Part shown: positions 1 to 8,127 of the stretch, piece by piece
Layout: each line of letters opens with the position of its first letter
Numbering within the stretch: the stretch's first letter is position 1
Assembly (NCBI GenBank): GCA_910578615.1
Contig: CAJTRI010000008.1
Location: 42,273 to 72,885, forward strand
DNA: 30,613 nt
Direction: 5' to 3'
Source of the DNA: an uncultured Duncaniella sp.
GTDB taxonomy: Bacteria; Bacteroidota; Bacteroidia; Bacteroidales; Muribaculaceae
The notes under the pieces: generated by a model
The model's input: the letters and a program-made list of their open reading frames with translations, nothing else
Databases searched by the model: none
Told to the model about the DNA's origin: nothing
Translations under genes and position numbers: made by a program

Positions 1-244
1 CCATTTTAGAGTCAGATGCGAATGTCAAGGCGCATGTGTCTGGCGCCGATATCCATGAATTGGTTATCTCCCTTCGAGAGATGGCGTCGTATATCTTTCC
101 GTCAAGTACTATGCTGTCGGTATAGACCTCGATGTCTTTTGCCGCATATATGGCTTCCTTGCGGGGGGATGTGTCGCCACAAGATGCTGTGACAACGGCA
201 AGGATTGCAGATACAAGTATGGGAACTAAGCGGCTATGAGGCAT
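1..244 (-). CDS. N-terminal part of a lipoprotein, function unknown (cut by window edge)
   Basis: Reading the minus strand from the ATG at 242-244 gives an open frame of 81 codons that runs off the left edge. The first 22 residues form a lipoprotein signal: a short basic start (MPHSRL), a hydrophobic stretch (VPILVSAILAVVTA) and a lipobox ending in Ser-Cys at residue 22, followed by Gly-Asp. The mature part begins polar and includes DIEVYTDSIVLDGKIYDA. A start like this is common in secreted Bacteroidetes carbohydrate-active lipoproteins, but I cannot name a family from about 60 residues. No clean promoter is visible between it and rpsU. Rhe export signal is well supported; the function is not. 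Confidence 0.6.
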   Translation of the reverse strand, partial: MPHSRLVPILVSAILAVVTASCGDTSPRKEAIYAAKDIEVYTDSIVLDGKIYDAISRREITNSWISAPDTCALTFASDSKM

Positions 245-422
245 GAGGGCTGTCAGGGATGCGGTTATGACAAAAGCGATGAAGAGTTCCCGCTATGATA
301 GAGGGAAATCCTCACCGCCATGGTGGGTAATATGAGTCTATGCAAATAAATTAAGGTGTGAATCCCTTTCGGGTTTTTGCAGCCTCCTTTCGGTTTGTTG
401 GAACTTCGGGATGGATTGACGA

Positions 423-614
423 TTACTCCTCGTTGGTGCGGAGGTGCTGTACATAGACAGCCTTCATCATCTTCTTGCGGTTTGTCACAGAGGGCTTCTG
501 GAAGGCCTGACGTGAGCGAAGCTCGCGTACGATGCCGGTCTTTTCAAATTTGCGCTTGAATTTTTTGAGAGCCTTCTCGATGTTCTCACCTTCTTTTACT
601 TGTACGATGATCAT
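423..614 (-). CDS. rpsU: 30S ribosomal protein S21
   Basis: The product of 63 residues has the usual size for bS21. It shows the family pattern: MIIVQVKEGENIEKALKKFKRK at the start, a FEKTGIVRELRSRQAF middle and a basic KPSVTNRKKMMKA segment. S21 is a small-subunit protein near the platform where the 3' end of 16S rRNA meets the mRNA. The gene stands alone on the minus strand with its own strong promoter about 80 bases upstream and a leader of roughly 75 bases. I see no convincing intrinsic terminator after the stop. Identification is firm. Confidence 0.97.
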   Translation of the reverse strand: MIIVQVKEGENIEKALKKFKRKFEKTGIVRELRSRQAFQKPSVTNRKKMMKAVYVQHLRTNEE

Positions 615-696
615 GTCGTTTCTTTGGTTGATTGATTTTTAAGTTGATAAATGGTTGACGGAAAGCCATAACAAGTGCTGTCCGACTTTTGCGGGG

Positions 697-728
697 CAAA
701 ATTACAAAAATTCCGTTATTCCCGCAAA
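697..728 (-). promoter_or_regulatory. Promoter of rpsU
   Basis: On the minus strand TTTG (728-725) is separated by 20 bases from TAATTTTG (704-697). This matches the Bacteroidetes housekeeping promoter (-33 TTTG, -7 TAnnTTTG). Transcription should start near 690, giving rpsU a leader of about 75 bases. Confidence 0.8.
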
Positions 729-776
729 TTTTTAAAATCGAAATTGAGATAGCCGCTCTAAAAAATCATTGGAAAA

Positions 777-2258
777 TCATTCCGTGTCGTGAAAGATTAT
801 GGCCCTTATGATCTGTCCGAGCCAGGGTTCGTCCTCGTCGTCGTCCGAGTATTGTTCGGCATTGAATTCTTTTCTGAAATTGAAACGGTGGGTGAGCCTG
901 GGTGTGGTCATTGATAGGCTCAGGCGTGGCGGATACGTGGTCATTACCATATCCACGAGGTTGAATCTGACTTTCCCGAACATCATAAGGGATTGCAGCC
1001 CGAGATTGCATTCATACTCGGCTGAATCTTCGGCAGGTATGGCCTCTGTCCTGACCACGAGTTCAGGTATTGTCACTTGGTTGCCTCCGGCCTCGACAGG
1101 CACATCCTGCATCCTGTGACAGACGGCCGAGTAGGTGCCACCGATTCCGGCATGGCGTATGGTATCAGATTTGGAGTGGGTAGTGACAAAATCTCTGTGA
1201 CGCTTGAAGAAGTTTTGGTCTAACGAGCCGAAAGAGCCATCTCCCGAGTCAATGTTCATGAGCATACGGTCTCCCATCACGCTTCCTCGTGATAACAGGT
1301 TCATGGATGATGACAGACACATGTTCGGGGCGGCCTCGCTGCGTGACGGAGCTGTGGCCGGGACGGTTATTACAGAGTTCAGGAAGTCTATGGTAAGATC
1401 TTTGAGCTGGAACATAAGCTCGCTTCCCACCACGATGTCAAGACAGTGCATGTATTTGTCGGCCTCCGGGTTGTTGCTTGTGATATTCATGACGTAGAAG
1501 GGGACGTCTTTGACCGTTATGTTCCCGAGACGGAGTTCTCCGGCTATTGCTTGACGGCTTTGTGTGGCAGCAATGCCGGTGACTGTTCTGGTGTTTTCGA
1601 GAAATGTCAGACCGAAGGCCGTGGCGAGAGAGTCGGATATGATGTTGACCCCGGCACCCGTGTCAAAAGTGACGCGAGACGGATGGCCGTTTACGCTGCT
1701 ATCCGTGATTATCATCATCAGTGCTTCAGAATCCTCAGGCCCTACTTTCGAGAGCGAGAAAGGCACCACGCCGCCGGTTTGTCCGGGTATCGAGACATCG
1801 TATGGATAGAACTTTGACAGAGCCTCGTATCCCGACGCCATCTCGCGCAGCGCGGTCATGGCGGCCGGGTCTATCTGGCCGGCATTGGCGTCAAGGATAT
1901 GTGTCATTACGGTATGTGCTGCGGCGTTCAGGCCTTCGCGGCTGAGGTCGGTGGCAAACATGACTGCCGCGCTTATGGTGTTGTCGAGTCCGAGACCGGC
2001 TGCATGATGTGAGAAAAGCTCACGAAAAGCCGGTAGTGAGACATCGGGCCGATTGAGCCTGTTGCCTGTGAGGCAACGGGTGAACACTTCAAGAAACGGA
2101 TTGATGGAGTCCTTTGGCGCCGTCCTGTAAACAGAGTCAAGCCCGAACCAGTCGGCTCTGTTCATGGCTTCGGCAATTCTTTCGTCCGCCGATCGGGCTG
2201 AGGCGGCAAGGTGTATGACCGTCCCGAGCAGAAGGATTGCAAGAAATCTGGTTTTCAT
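777..2258 (-). CDS. Retropepsin-like aspartic protease, two-lobed, exported
   Basis: This 493-residue protein starts with a signal peptide (MKTRFLAILLLGTVIHLAASA), so it should act in the periplasm or outside. I chose the ATG at 2256-2258; an in-frame ATG two codons earlier (2264) is possible. An N-terminal helical region of about 150 residues is followed by a retropepsin-like lobe with the catalytic motif DTGA at residues 199-202, a TGIA flap-like stretch and the hydrophobic closing segment DIVVGSELM. A second lobe carries DSGDGSF at 337-343, where a second Asp-Ser-Gly would sit. The C-terminus is acidic (SDDDEDE). It is transcribed alone from its own promoter. The substrate is unknown. The family is common in Bacteroidales as an uncharacterised aspartyl protease family protein. 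Confidence 0.85.
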   Translation of the reverse strand: MKTRFLAILLLGTVIHLAASARSADERIAEAMNRADWFGLDSVYRTAPKDSINPFLEVFTRCLTGNRLNRPDVSLPAFRELFSHHAAGLGLDNTISAAVMFATDLSREGLNAAAHTVMTHILDANAGQIDPAAMTALREMASGYEALSKFYPYDVSIPGQTGGVVPFSLSKVGPEDSEALMMIITDSSVNGHPSRVTFDTGAGVNIISDSLATAFGLTFLENTRTVTGIAATQSRQAIAGELRLGNITVKDVPFYVMNITSNNPEADKYMHCLDIVVGSELMFQLKDLTIDFLNSVITVPATAPSRSEAAPNMCLSSSMNLLSRGSVMGDRMLMNIDSGDGSFGSLDQNFFKRHRDFVTTHSKSDTIRHAGIGGTYSAVCHRMQDVPVEAGGNQVTIPELVVRTEAIPAEDSAEYECNLGLQSLMMFGKVRFNLVDMVMTTYPPRLSLSMTTPRLTHRFNFRKEFNAEQYSDDDEDEPWLGQIIRAIIFHDTE

Positions 2259-2280
2259 ATGCAAATGTGATAATTATTTA

Positions 2281-2310
2281 CAAATATAATAACTATTGGC
2301 TTAAAAACAA
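2281..2310 (-). promoter_or_regulatory. Promoter of the retropepsin-like gene
   Basis: On the minus strand TTG (2310-2308), 19 bases, then TATATTTG (2288-2281). The -7 element lies 22 bases before the chosen ATG, so the leader is short. Confidence 0.7.
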
Positions 2311-2379
2311 TATGATAATCGAAATAATAAACCGTTTCGATAATATTGTTGCCGGAATGGCCCCGGTGGTTTATATATT

Positions 2380-2411
2380 TTTGTCTATTAGGGAAATATT
2401 CAGTAATTTTG
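2380..2411 (+). promoter_or_regulatory. Promoter of ispE, near-leaderless
   Basis: TTTG (2380-2383), 20 bases, TAATTTTG (2404-2411): a full match to the Bacteroidetes consensus. Only 8 bases separate the -7 element from the ispE ATG at 2420, so the transcript should have almost no 5' leader. Confidence 0.8.
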
Positions 2412-2419
2412 CAGACATT

Positions 2420-3244
2420 ATGATACTTTTCCCTAATGCAAAGATCAATCTCGGGCTTGATATACTTCGCAAGCGTCCAGACGGGTATCACGATATTGAG
2501 ACTGTGATGGTTCCTATCGGGTGGCGTGATGTTCTCGAAATAGTCCCTTCCCGCGACGGCGAGACCTCTCTGACAGTCTCCGGGCGTGAGGTGGCCTGTC
2601 CTCCTGAGAAGAATCTCGTCATGAAGGCCTTCCGCGCTCTTGACAAGCTTGTGGGCCTTCCGCCCGTAGAGATTTTTCTGCGTAAGATCATACCTGACGG
2701 AGCAGGACTCGGAGGCGGTTCGGCTGACGCATCGTTCACCCTCGTAGGACTTAACAGGCTTTTCTCCCTCGGACTTTCAGACGAGGATCTGGCAGGTGTG
2801 GCCGCCACGCTGGGAGCGGATTGTCCGTTCTTTATCTATAACCGTCCAATGCTTGCCACTGGTACGGGTACGGAACTTCGGCCCGTCGACGTCAGCCTCG
2901 CGGGGCTGTGGCTTGTGGTGGTAAAACCGCCGGTGGGCATACCGACTGCGACAGCCTATGCCTCGGTCACACCGCATATTCCCCAGACTTCTCTTGCAGA
3001 GAGAATAAGTCTTGGTGTCGGTGAGTGGCAGGGTAGTGTGGTGAATGATTTCGAGGATTCGGTCTTTCCTGCCTATCCTGCGGTTGCCGATGTGAAACGG
3101 CGTCTTATGGAGGCCGGTGCTGTCTATACCTCCATGTCGGGTTCCGGCTCGGCTGTGTTCGGCCTGTTCGGACGTGACATTTTGGCAGATGAGGTGACAT
3201 CGCTCTTCCCGGAATGCGAGACTGCTGTCATGCCGGCTGTCTGA
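2420..3244 (+). CDS. ispE: 4-(cytidine 5'-diphospho)-2-C-methyl-D-erythritol kinase
   Basis: IspE phosphorylates CDP-methylerythritol with ATP in the MEP pathway of isoprenoid synthesis, in the cytoplasm. The 274-residue product is a GHMP kinase of normal length. It has the start FPNAKINLGLDI with Lys8, the glycine-rich ATP loop GAGLGGGSAD at 94-103, the LGADCPFF segment with the expected catalytic Asp134, and the third GHMP motif SMSGSGSAVFGLF near the end. The ATG at 2420 is favoured over longer in-frame starts because the protein then begins right at the conserved FPNAKIN block and because the promoter lies immediately upstream. Divergently placed from the retropepsin-like gene. Confidence 0.95.
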   Translation: MILFPNAKINLGLDILRKRPDGYHDIETVMVPIGWRDVLEIVPSRDGETSLTVSGREVACPPEKNLVMKAFRALDKLVGLPPVEIFLRKIIPDGAGLGGGSADASFTLVGLNRLFSLGLSDEDLAGVAATLGADCPFFIYNRPMLATGTGTELRPVDVSLAGLWLVVVKPPVGIPTATAYASVTPHIPQTSLAERISLGVGEWQGSVVNDFEDSVFPAYPAVADVKRRLMEAGAVYTSMSGSGSAVFGLFGRDILADEVTSLFPECETAVMPAV

Positions 3245-3385
3245 ACGTGGATTTTCGGTTGAATGATTGAACGTTATGGGGGCCGGGTTGTTTTTTATTT
3301 GAGAACAAGGCGGGATTTATGGTGTCAAGCCATGAGTCTGGCAGGCTTTTTGCATTAAGAATCAGTTAAAACATACATCAGCAAT

Positions 3386-4006
3386 ATGAGCAAAGAACAG
3401 CATAACAACGGGAAGGGAGAGGAGAGACTCCGCCGCGAGGGTGAGAACATGGAAGCCCTTGATGATATACAGGAGGCTCGTGACGAGGCCGAAGGCCAGA
3501 TTGACGAGGCCAACGACATCATAAACAACGAGCTTGCCGATATAGACACACTCAACAAGCAGCTTCTTGAAGCCCAGGAACAGGTGGAGAAGGAGAAGAA
3601 GGAATATCTTTTCCTCATGGCGGAGTTTGACAATTTCCGCAAGCGTACCGTGAGGGAGAAAAGCGAACTTATCAAGAACGCGTCAGAAAGTGTCCTGAAA
3701 GGACTTCTGCCGATTGTCGATGACTTTGAGCGTGGCCTTGAAGCAAGTGCCGGTATTGATGATCCGTCCGAAATACGCAAGGGTATGGAGCTGATATATC
3801 AGAAGCTTGTGAAGTTCCTTTCCCAGAACGGAGTGAAGGCTATCGAGTCGACCGGCAAGCCTTTTGATGCCGAATTCCATGAGGCCATAGCCATGGTACC
3901 TGTCCCGGACGAGTCGCAGAAGGGGCTCGTCATTGACACTCCCACCAAAGGTTATACCCTTAACGACAAAGTGCTCCGCCATGCCAAGGTGGCCGTGGGG
4001 CAGTAA
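3386..4006 (+). CDS. grpE: Nucleotide exchange factor GrpE
   Basis: GrpE drives ADP release from DnaK in the Hsp70 cycle. The 206-residue protein has a long charged helical N-terminal half (coiled coil, roughly residues 20-85), the core segment EYLFLMAEFDNFRKRT, and the C-terminal beta domain with the GrpE signature region PFDAEFHEAIAMVPV followed by GYTLNDKVLRHAKVAVG. It lies 28 bases before dnaJ and is surely co-transcribed with it. No CIRCE-type inverted repeat is visible in the 141 bases upstream, and I did not find a convincing promoter there, so how heat shock reaches this pair is not readable from the sequence. dnaK is not in the window. Confidence 0.96.
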   Translation: MSKEQHNNGKGEERLRREGENMEALDDIQEARDEAEGQIDEANDIINNELADIDTLNKQLLEAQEQVEKEKKEYLFLMAEFDNFRKRTVREKSELIKNASESVLKGLLPIVDDFERGLEASAGIDDPSEIRKGMELIYQKLVKFLSQNGVKAIESTGKPFDAEFHEAIAMVPVPDESQKGLVIDTPTKGYTLNDKVLRHAKVAVGQ

Positions 4007-4034
4007 TATTCAGTATTAAACCTCACAGGTTCCC

Positions 4035-5195
4035 ATGGCAGCAAAAAGAGATTATTACGAAGTGCTCGGCGTTGACAAGAATGCCGATGAAAAAGCCATA
4101 AAGAGTGCCTATCGAAAGAAGGCCATCCAGTATCATCCAGACAAGAATCCCGGAGACAAGGAGGCGGAAGAGAAATTCAAAGAGGCTGCCGAGGCCTATG
4201 ATGTACTTTCAAATCCTGACAAACGCGCCAAGTATGACCAGTTCGGCCATGACATGGGCCCGCAGGGTTTCCCCGGTGGCGGAGGCTTCCATGCAGGAGG
4301 TTTCTCAATGGAGGATATTTTCTCTCAGTTCGGCGACATTTTCGGTGGAGCTTTTGGCAATATGGGCGGTTTCGAATCGGCCGGAGGGCGTATACGCCGC
4401 CGTCAGCGCCGAGGCACCGACCTGCGTATCAAGATAAAGCTCACTCTCGAAGAGATCGCAACCGGCGTCACGAAGACGCTCAAAATACCCACCCTTGTCA
4501 AGTGCTCCTATTGCAACGGCACCGGGGCGAAGGACGGCACTGCATACACCACCTGTCCCACCTGTAACGGTTCGGGCACCGTGATACGCCAGCAACAGAC
4601 GATGTTCGGCATATCGCAGTCGGCCGTGGAGTGTCCCCAGTGTCACGGAGAGGGACGTATTATCACCGAGAAGTGCGGCCACTGCCATGGCGAAGGAGTC
4701 GTAAGGCAGGAAGAGACCGTGAGCTTCTCTATTCCTGCCGGCGTGCAGGACGGACAGACACTCACGATGAGGGGCAAGGGAAATGCCGCTACCCGTGGAG
4801 GAGCCAACGGAGACCTGCTGATAGTCATTGAGGAAATCAAGCACCCTGAACTTATACGTGACGGGAACGATGTGATATACAACCTCATGCTCGATATTCC
4901 TACGGCTGTTCTCGGCGGTGCCGTGGAGGTTCCCACGATTACAGGCCGTGCGCGTTTGAAGATTCCGGCCGGCACACAGCCCGGCAAGGTGCTGCGTCTG
5001 CGGGGGAAGGGACTGCCCTCAACCGACGGTTACGGAACCGGCGACGAGCTTATAAACGTCATGGTCTATATCCCGGAGAAACTTACTGACGATGAGCGGT
5101 CGGCAATAGAGGGGCTTCGCGGGAAGCCTGATATGACTCCTGATGATTCGACCAAGAACAGGATATTCTCGAAGCTCCGTCACATATTTGAGTAA
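4035..5195 (+). CDS. dnaJ: Chaperone DnaJ (class A Hsp40)
   Basis: DnaJ delivers unfolded clients to DnaK and stimulates its ATPase. The 386-residue protein has all class A parts in order: J domain at about 5-70 with HPD at 34-36, a Gly/Phe-rich linker (about 76-120, rich in GGF), four zinc-binding CxxCxGxG repeats starting at residues 157, 174, 200 and 214, then the two beta-barrel client domains and dimerisation tail. Length and order are standard. It follows grpE by 28 bases in the same operon. Nothing unusual. Confidence 0.98.
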   Translation: MAAKRDYYEVLGVDKNADEKAIKSAYRKKAIQYHPDKNPGDKEAEEKFKEAAEAYDVLSNPDKRAKYDQFGHDMGPQGFPGGGGFHAGGFSMEDIFSQFGDIFGGAFGNMGGFESAGGRIRRRQRRGTDLRIKIKLTLEEIATGVTKTLKIPTLVKCSYCNGTGAKDGTAYTTCPTCNGSGTVIRQQQTMFGISQSAVECPQCHGEGRIITEKCGHCHGEGVVRQEETVSFSIPAGVQDGQTLTMRGKGNAATRGGANGDLLIVIEEIKHPELIRDGNDVIYNLMLDIPTAVLGGAVEVPTITGRARLKIPAGTQPGKVLRLRGKGLPSTDGYGTGDELINVMVYIPEKLTDDERSAIEGLRGKPDMTPDDSTKNRIFSKLRHIFE

Positions 5196-5294
5196 CCCGG
5201 GTATTTTATCCCCCGATATGGAAATCAGAATTGCGACCGCAGCCAGACTATGTCAAAGGCTGTCGGGCGCAATTTGTCGCAATTAACGAACGAA

Positions 5295-7136
5295 ATGCAC
5301 AAACCAGTCACACTCGAACTCCTTGCCCCGGCCAGAAACATTGATACGGCCATGGCAGCCGTCATGTCAGGGGCAGATGCCGTATATATAGGGCCTGAGA
5401 GCCATGGTGCGCGCCGTGCTGCGGCCAATTCGGTCGATGACATACGCCGTCTCGTAGAATTTGCCAATCCCTATGGGGCAAGGGTATATGCCACGGTCAA
5501 TACCCTTGTATATGACCGGGAGATAAGGGATGTGGAGAGACTGGTAACGTCTCTTTACAATGTCGGTGTGGATGCCCTGATAGTGCAAGATATGGGTATA
5601 TTGCGCATGGATATCCCTCCGATAGATCTTCATGCAAGCACGCAGTGCGACATTCGCACCCCCGAAAAGGCCCGTTTTCTTGCCGATGCCGGATTTTCAC
5701 GATTGGTGCTCCCTCGGGAACTTTCGCTCGACGAGATCGCGGGGATTAGGGATGCTGTTCCTTCATCGATAGAGATAGAGGCTTTTATACACGGAGCATT
5801 GTGTGTCAGTTACAGCGGTGACTGCCGTGCCAGCTTCATGGCCGGGGGACGGTCGGCCAATCGTGGAGAGTGTGCCCAGATATGCCGTCTGCCTTATGAC
5901 CTTGTTGACATCAATGGTAATGTAATTGTCGAAGGCAGGCATCTATTGTCGTTGCGTGATCTCAACCGTACTTCGGCAATTCAGGACATGGCGGCAGCCG
6001 GGGTAATGTCGTTCAAGATAGAAGGCCGTCTGAAAGAGGAATCGTATGTGAGAAACACCGTGGCTTGGTATTCCCGCATTATTGACCGCCTTGTCAGTGA
6101 CTCTGACGGTCGTTATGTGCGTCTGAGCGACGGTCATTCGCGTCCCGGTTTCAATCCGGCGCCAGAGAAGTCTTTCAACCGTGGCTTTACCACGTATTTT
6201 CTTACAGGGAAGGCACCGGCCAAAGGAATGGCCTCCATGGAGACCCCAAAGGCCGTGGGGGAGACGGTGGGACGGGTTGCCAGATGTACTCCGAAGGTCA
6301 TAACGGCGTCACTCTCTGCCCGGTTGTCCAACGGGGACGGTCTGGGATATTTTGACCAGGCCGGCATATTTCGAGGTTTCAGGCTCAACCGTGTGGAAGG
6401 AGACCGTCTTTATCCGGCCTCACCGCAGTCGGTGGCTCCCGGTACCATATTGTATCGCAACAGGGACAAAGAGTGGGATGACGAGATTTCAGCCGCCCGT
6501 CCATCGCGTACTATAAACGTGGATATGTGCCTGCGCTGTCTTTTCGACGGGCGCATATCCTTGTCGCTTACAGACGAACGAGGGAATATGGTGGAGAAAA
6601 CCTCTGCCGTTGCTGTGAATGATGTGGCGGTGACACCTCAGGAAGGCCCTCGTAAGAGGATTCTTGACAAACTCGGCGGTACCGTCTACCGGGCCGGAAG
6701 TATAGTTGACCTTGCAGGCAGGCTGTTTATTCCGGCATCATTGCTTGCTTCTTTGCGGCGTGAGGCCGTTGGGCTTCTTGATGCGGCACGTGCCATGACT
6801 TACAGGAGGCGTCTGAGACTTCCTGAGAAAAAAGATGCAGTATACCCGCAAGCAGTCCTTTCGATGCATGACAATGTGGCAAACCGCCTTGCCGCCGACT
6901 TCTATCGTTCTCACGGTGTCACCGGTATTACCGCCGCCGCCGAGGTGGAACGCCCGGAAGGAGAGACTCTCGTCATGTCTACCCGTTACTGTATACGCAA
7001 GGAGATGGGACGTTGTCTCAGGATGCCCGGGGGAACTTCGTGGCCTTCTCCGTTGTTTCTTATAGGGCCTTCCGGGTTGAGAATGCGTGTGGACTTCGAC
7101 TGTGCACGCTGCGGAATGGATATTTATAAGGTCTGA
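5295..7136 (+). CDS. U32 family protein, RlhA/YdcP-like RNA hydroxylation factor
   Basis: The U32 signature is complete: EAFIHGALCVSYSGDC, beginning at residue 162, followed by ECAQIC. Cysteines 170, 177, 193 and 197 form the conserved four-Cys set. Despite the name peptidase U32, characterised members with this architecture are RNA hydroxylation factors: E. coli RlhA (23S rRNA C2501) and TrhP (tRNA U34). The length of 613 residues, with a long C-terminal region after the U32 domain (DUF3656-like), fits RlhA better than the shorter TrhP. The last 60 residues carry a second Cys cluster (RYCIRKEMGRC and CARCGM). I chose the ATG at 5295 (MHKPVTLELLAPARN) over an in-frame start at 5250 because homology begins at LELLAPA. 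Lies 99 bases after dnaJ. RNA target is inferred. Confidence 0.85.
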   Translation: MHKPVTLELLAPARNIDTAMAAVMSGADAVYIGPESHGARRAAANSVDDIRRLVEFANPYGARVYATVNTLVYDREIRDVERLVTSLYNVGVDALIVQDMGILRMDIPPIDLHASTQCDIRTPEKARFLADAGFSRLVLPRELSLDEIAGIRDAVPSSIEIEAFIHGALCVSYSGDCRASFMAGGRSANRGECAQICRLPYDLVDINGNVIVEGRHLLSLRDLNRTSAIQDMAAAGVMSFKIEGRLKEESYVRNTVAWYSRIIDRLVSDSDGRYVRLSDGHSRPGFNPAPEKSFNRGFTTYFLTGKAPAKGMASMETPKAVGETVGRVARCTPKVITASLSARLSNGDGLGYFDQAGIFRGFRLNRVEGDRLYPASPQSVAPGTILYRNRDKEWDDEISAARPSRTINVDMCLRCLFDGRISLSLTDERGNMVEKTSAVAVNDVAVTPQEGPRKRILDKLGGTVYRAGSIVDLAGRLFIPASLLASLRREAVGLLDAARAMTYRRRLRLPEKKDAVYPQAVLSMHDNVANRLAADFYRSHGVTGITAAAEVERPEGETLVMSTRYCIRKEMGRCLRMPGGTSWPSPLFLIGPSGLRMRVDFDCARCGMDIYKV

Positions 7137-7191
7137 TTCAGCAGACAGGCGTTTGCGGATAAACAATAAAGGTTGAAATTCCTTAAAAAAG

Positions 7192-7222
7192 TTTCCGTAA
7201 TTGCTAAAAATGCTTATATTTG
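7192..7222 (+). promoter_or_regulatory. Promoter of the zinc-type ABC genes
   Basis: TTTC (7192-7195, one mismatch to TTTG), 19 bases, TATATTTG (7215-7222). It lies inside the longest open frame of the next gene, which argues that translation starts downstream at the GTG at 7239. I saw no recognisable Zur palindrome here. Confidence 0.65.
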
Positions 7223-7238
7223 CAAAAAGTTTACAATC

Positions 7239-8117
7239 GTGAAGAATTTTAATATCATATTCTGGCTACTGGTGACGGTGATTTCGACAGGATGGATTGT
7301 GGCCGCATGTACCGGCGCGCCTCCCGAACAGAAGATAGTCACTGTCAGTATAGAGCCGCAGAAGTATATACTCGAACAGATTACTGGCGACAGAGTGCAG
7401 GTGAGATGTCTGCTCTCGGACGGTGCGAATCCTGAGACCTATGACCCCGCCATGACCCATATGCTCAACCTCAGACGGTCGCTGGGCTATCTGCGTATGG
7501 GCAATATAGGTTTTGAAGCCGCTTTGCTTGACAAGATACATGAGTCCAACCCCGACCTTCCGATATTCAACACATCCGAGGGCATAGTGCCTGTCACCGG
7601 CACTCACGGTCATGGTGACGTGGCCCATGATGTAGTGGATCCGCACACATGGTCGTCGGTAAAGAATGCCCGTGTCATAGCCCGCAACATGTGTGAGGCC
7701 ATGGTGAAGATAGACCCTGACAACAAGGCCTTCTATCGCAGAAACTTTGACAATTTTGATGCGCGTCTTGACTCGATTGACAGAGTAATAGCCTCGCGTC
7801 TGGCCCAGATGCATGGTAAGGCGTTTCTTGTATGGCATCCATCTTTGAGCTATTTTGCCAGAGACTACGGTCTTGAACAGATTGTAGTGGGCGGCCATGA
7901 GCATAAGGAGATGTCAGTGGCCGAGCTGCGGGCCGTAATAGACCATGCGCGCGAACATGGTGCGGAGGTATTTTTCTCGCAGAAAGACCTTGACAGCCGG
8001 CATGTCTCTGCGGTCAATGAAGAGATAGGTGCCAGACTGGTATCAATACATCCTCTGTCATATAACTGGGAGGAGGAGATTATTGCTACCGCTGACGCTC
8101 TTGTGAACAATCAGTGA
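7239..8117 (+). CDS. Zinc/manganese-type ABC transporter substrate-binding lipoprotein (ZnuA-like)
   Basis: This is a cluster A-I metal-binding protein (ZnuA/TroA family) that would capture Zn(II) or Mn(II) for import. With a GTG start at 7239 the N-terminus becomes a clean lipoprotein signal: MKNFNIIFWLLVTVISTGW then IVAA and Cys24. The ATG at 7173 would put the promoter inside the gene and add a basic, non-signal extension. Likely metal ligands are His136 (VDPHTW), His200 (VWHPSLSYFA) and an acidic residue late in the protein (SQKDLD). Where many family members have His, the first ligand position reads NPETYDP (Glu66). A short His-rich loop, HGHGDVAH, lies at 123-130. The ATPase follows 10 bases downstream; metal specificity is inferred. 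Confidence 0.88.
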   Translation: MKNFNIIFWLLVTVISTGWIVAACTGAPPEQKIVTVSIEPQKYILEQITGDRVQVRCLLSDGANPETYDPAMTHMLNLRRSLGYLRMGNIGFEAALLDKIHESNPDLPIFNTSEGIVPVTGTHGHGDVAHDVVDPHTWSSVKNARVIARNMCEAMVKIDPDNKAFYRRNFDNFDARLDSIDRVIASRLAQMHGKAFLVWHPSLSYFARDYGLEQIVVGGHEHKEMSVAELRAVIDHAREHGAEVFFSQKDLDSRHVSAVNEEIGARLVSIHPLSYNWEEEIIATADALVNNQ

Positions 8118-8127
8118 TTACCGGGTG

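Noticed and set aside
360..400. Possible rpsU terminator around CCCTTTCGGG
   Set aside because: Only three solid base pairs, and the T run is on the wrong strand for rpsU.
766..1817. Several open frames of 80-120 codons inside the retropepsin-like gene
   Set aside because: They lie antisense or out of frame to a gene with clear motifs and a signal peptide, and have no promoter of their own.
3245..3385. Expected CIRCE or heat-shock promoter before grpE
   Set aside because: No TTAGCACTC-type inverted repeat. The best -7 match is TTTATTTG at 3294-3301, which lacks the A at position 2 and has no -33.
4305..4844. 179-codon frame on the minus strand inside dnaJ
   Set aside because: Antisense shadow of the conserved zinc-finger and client-binding region; no recognisable domain.
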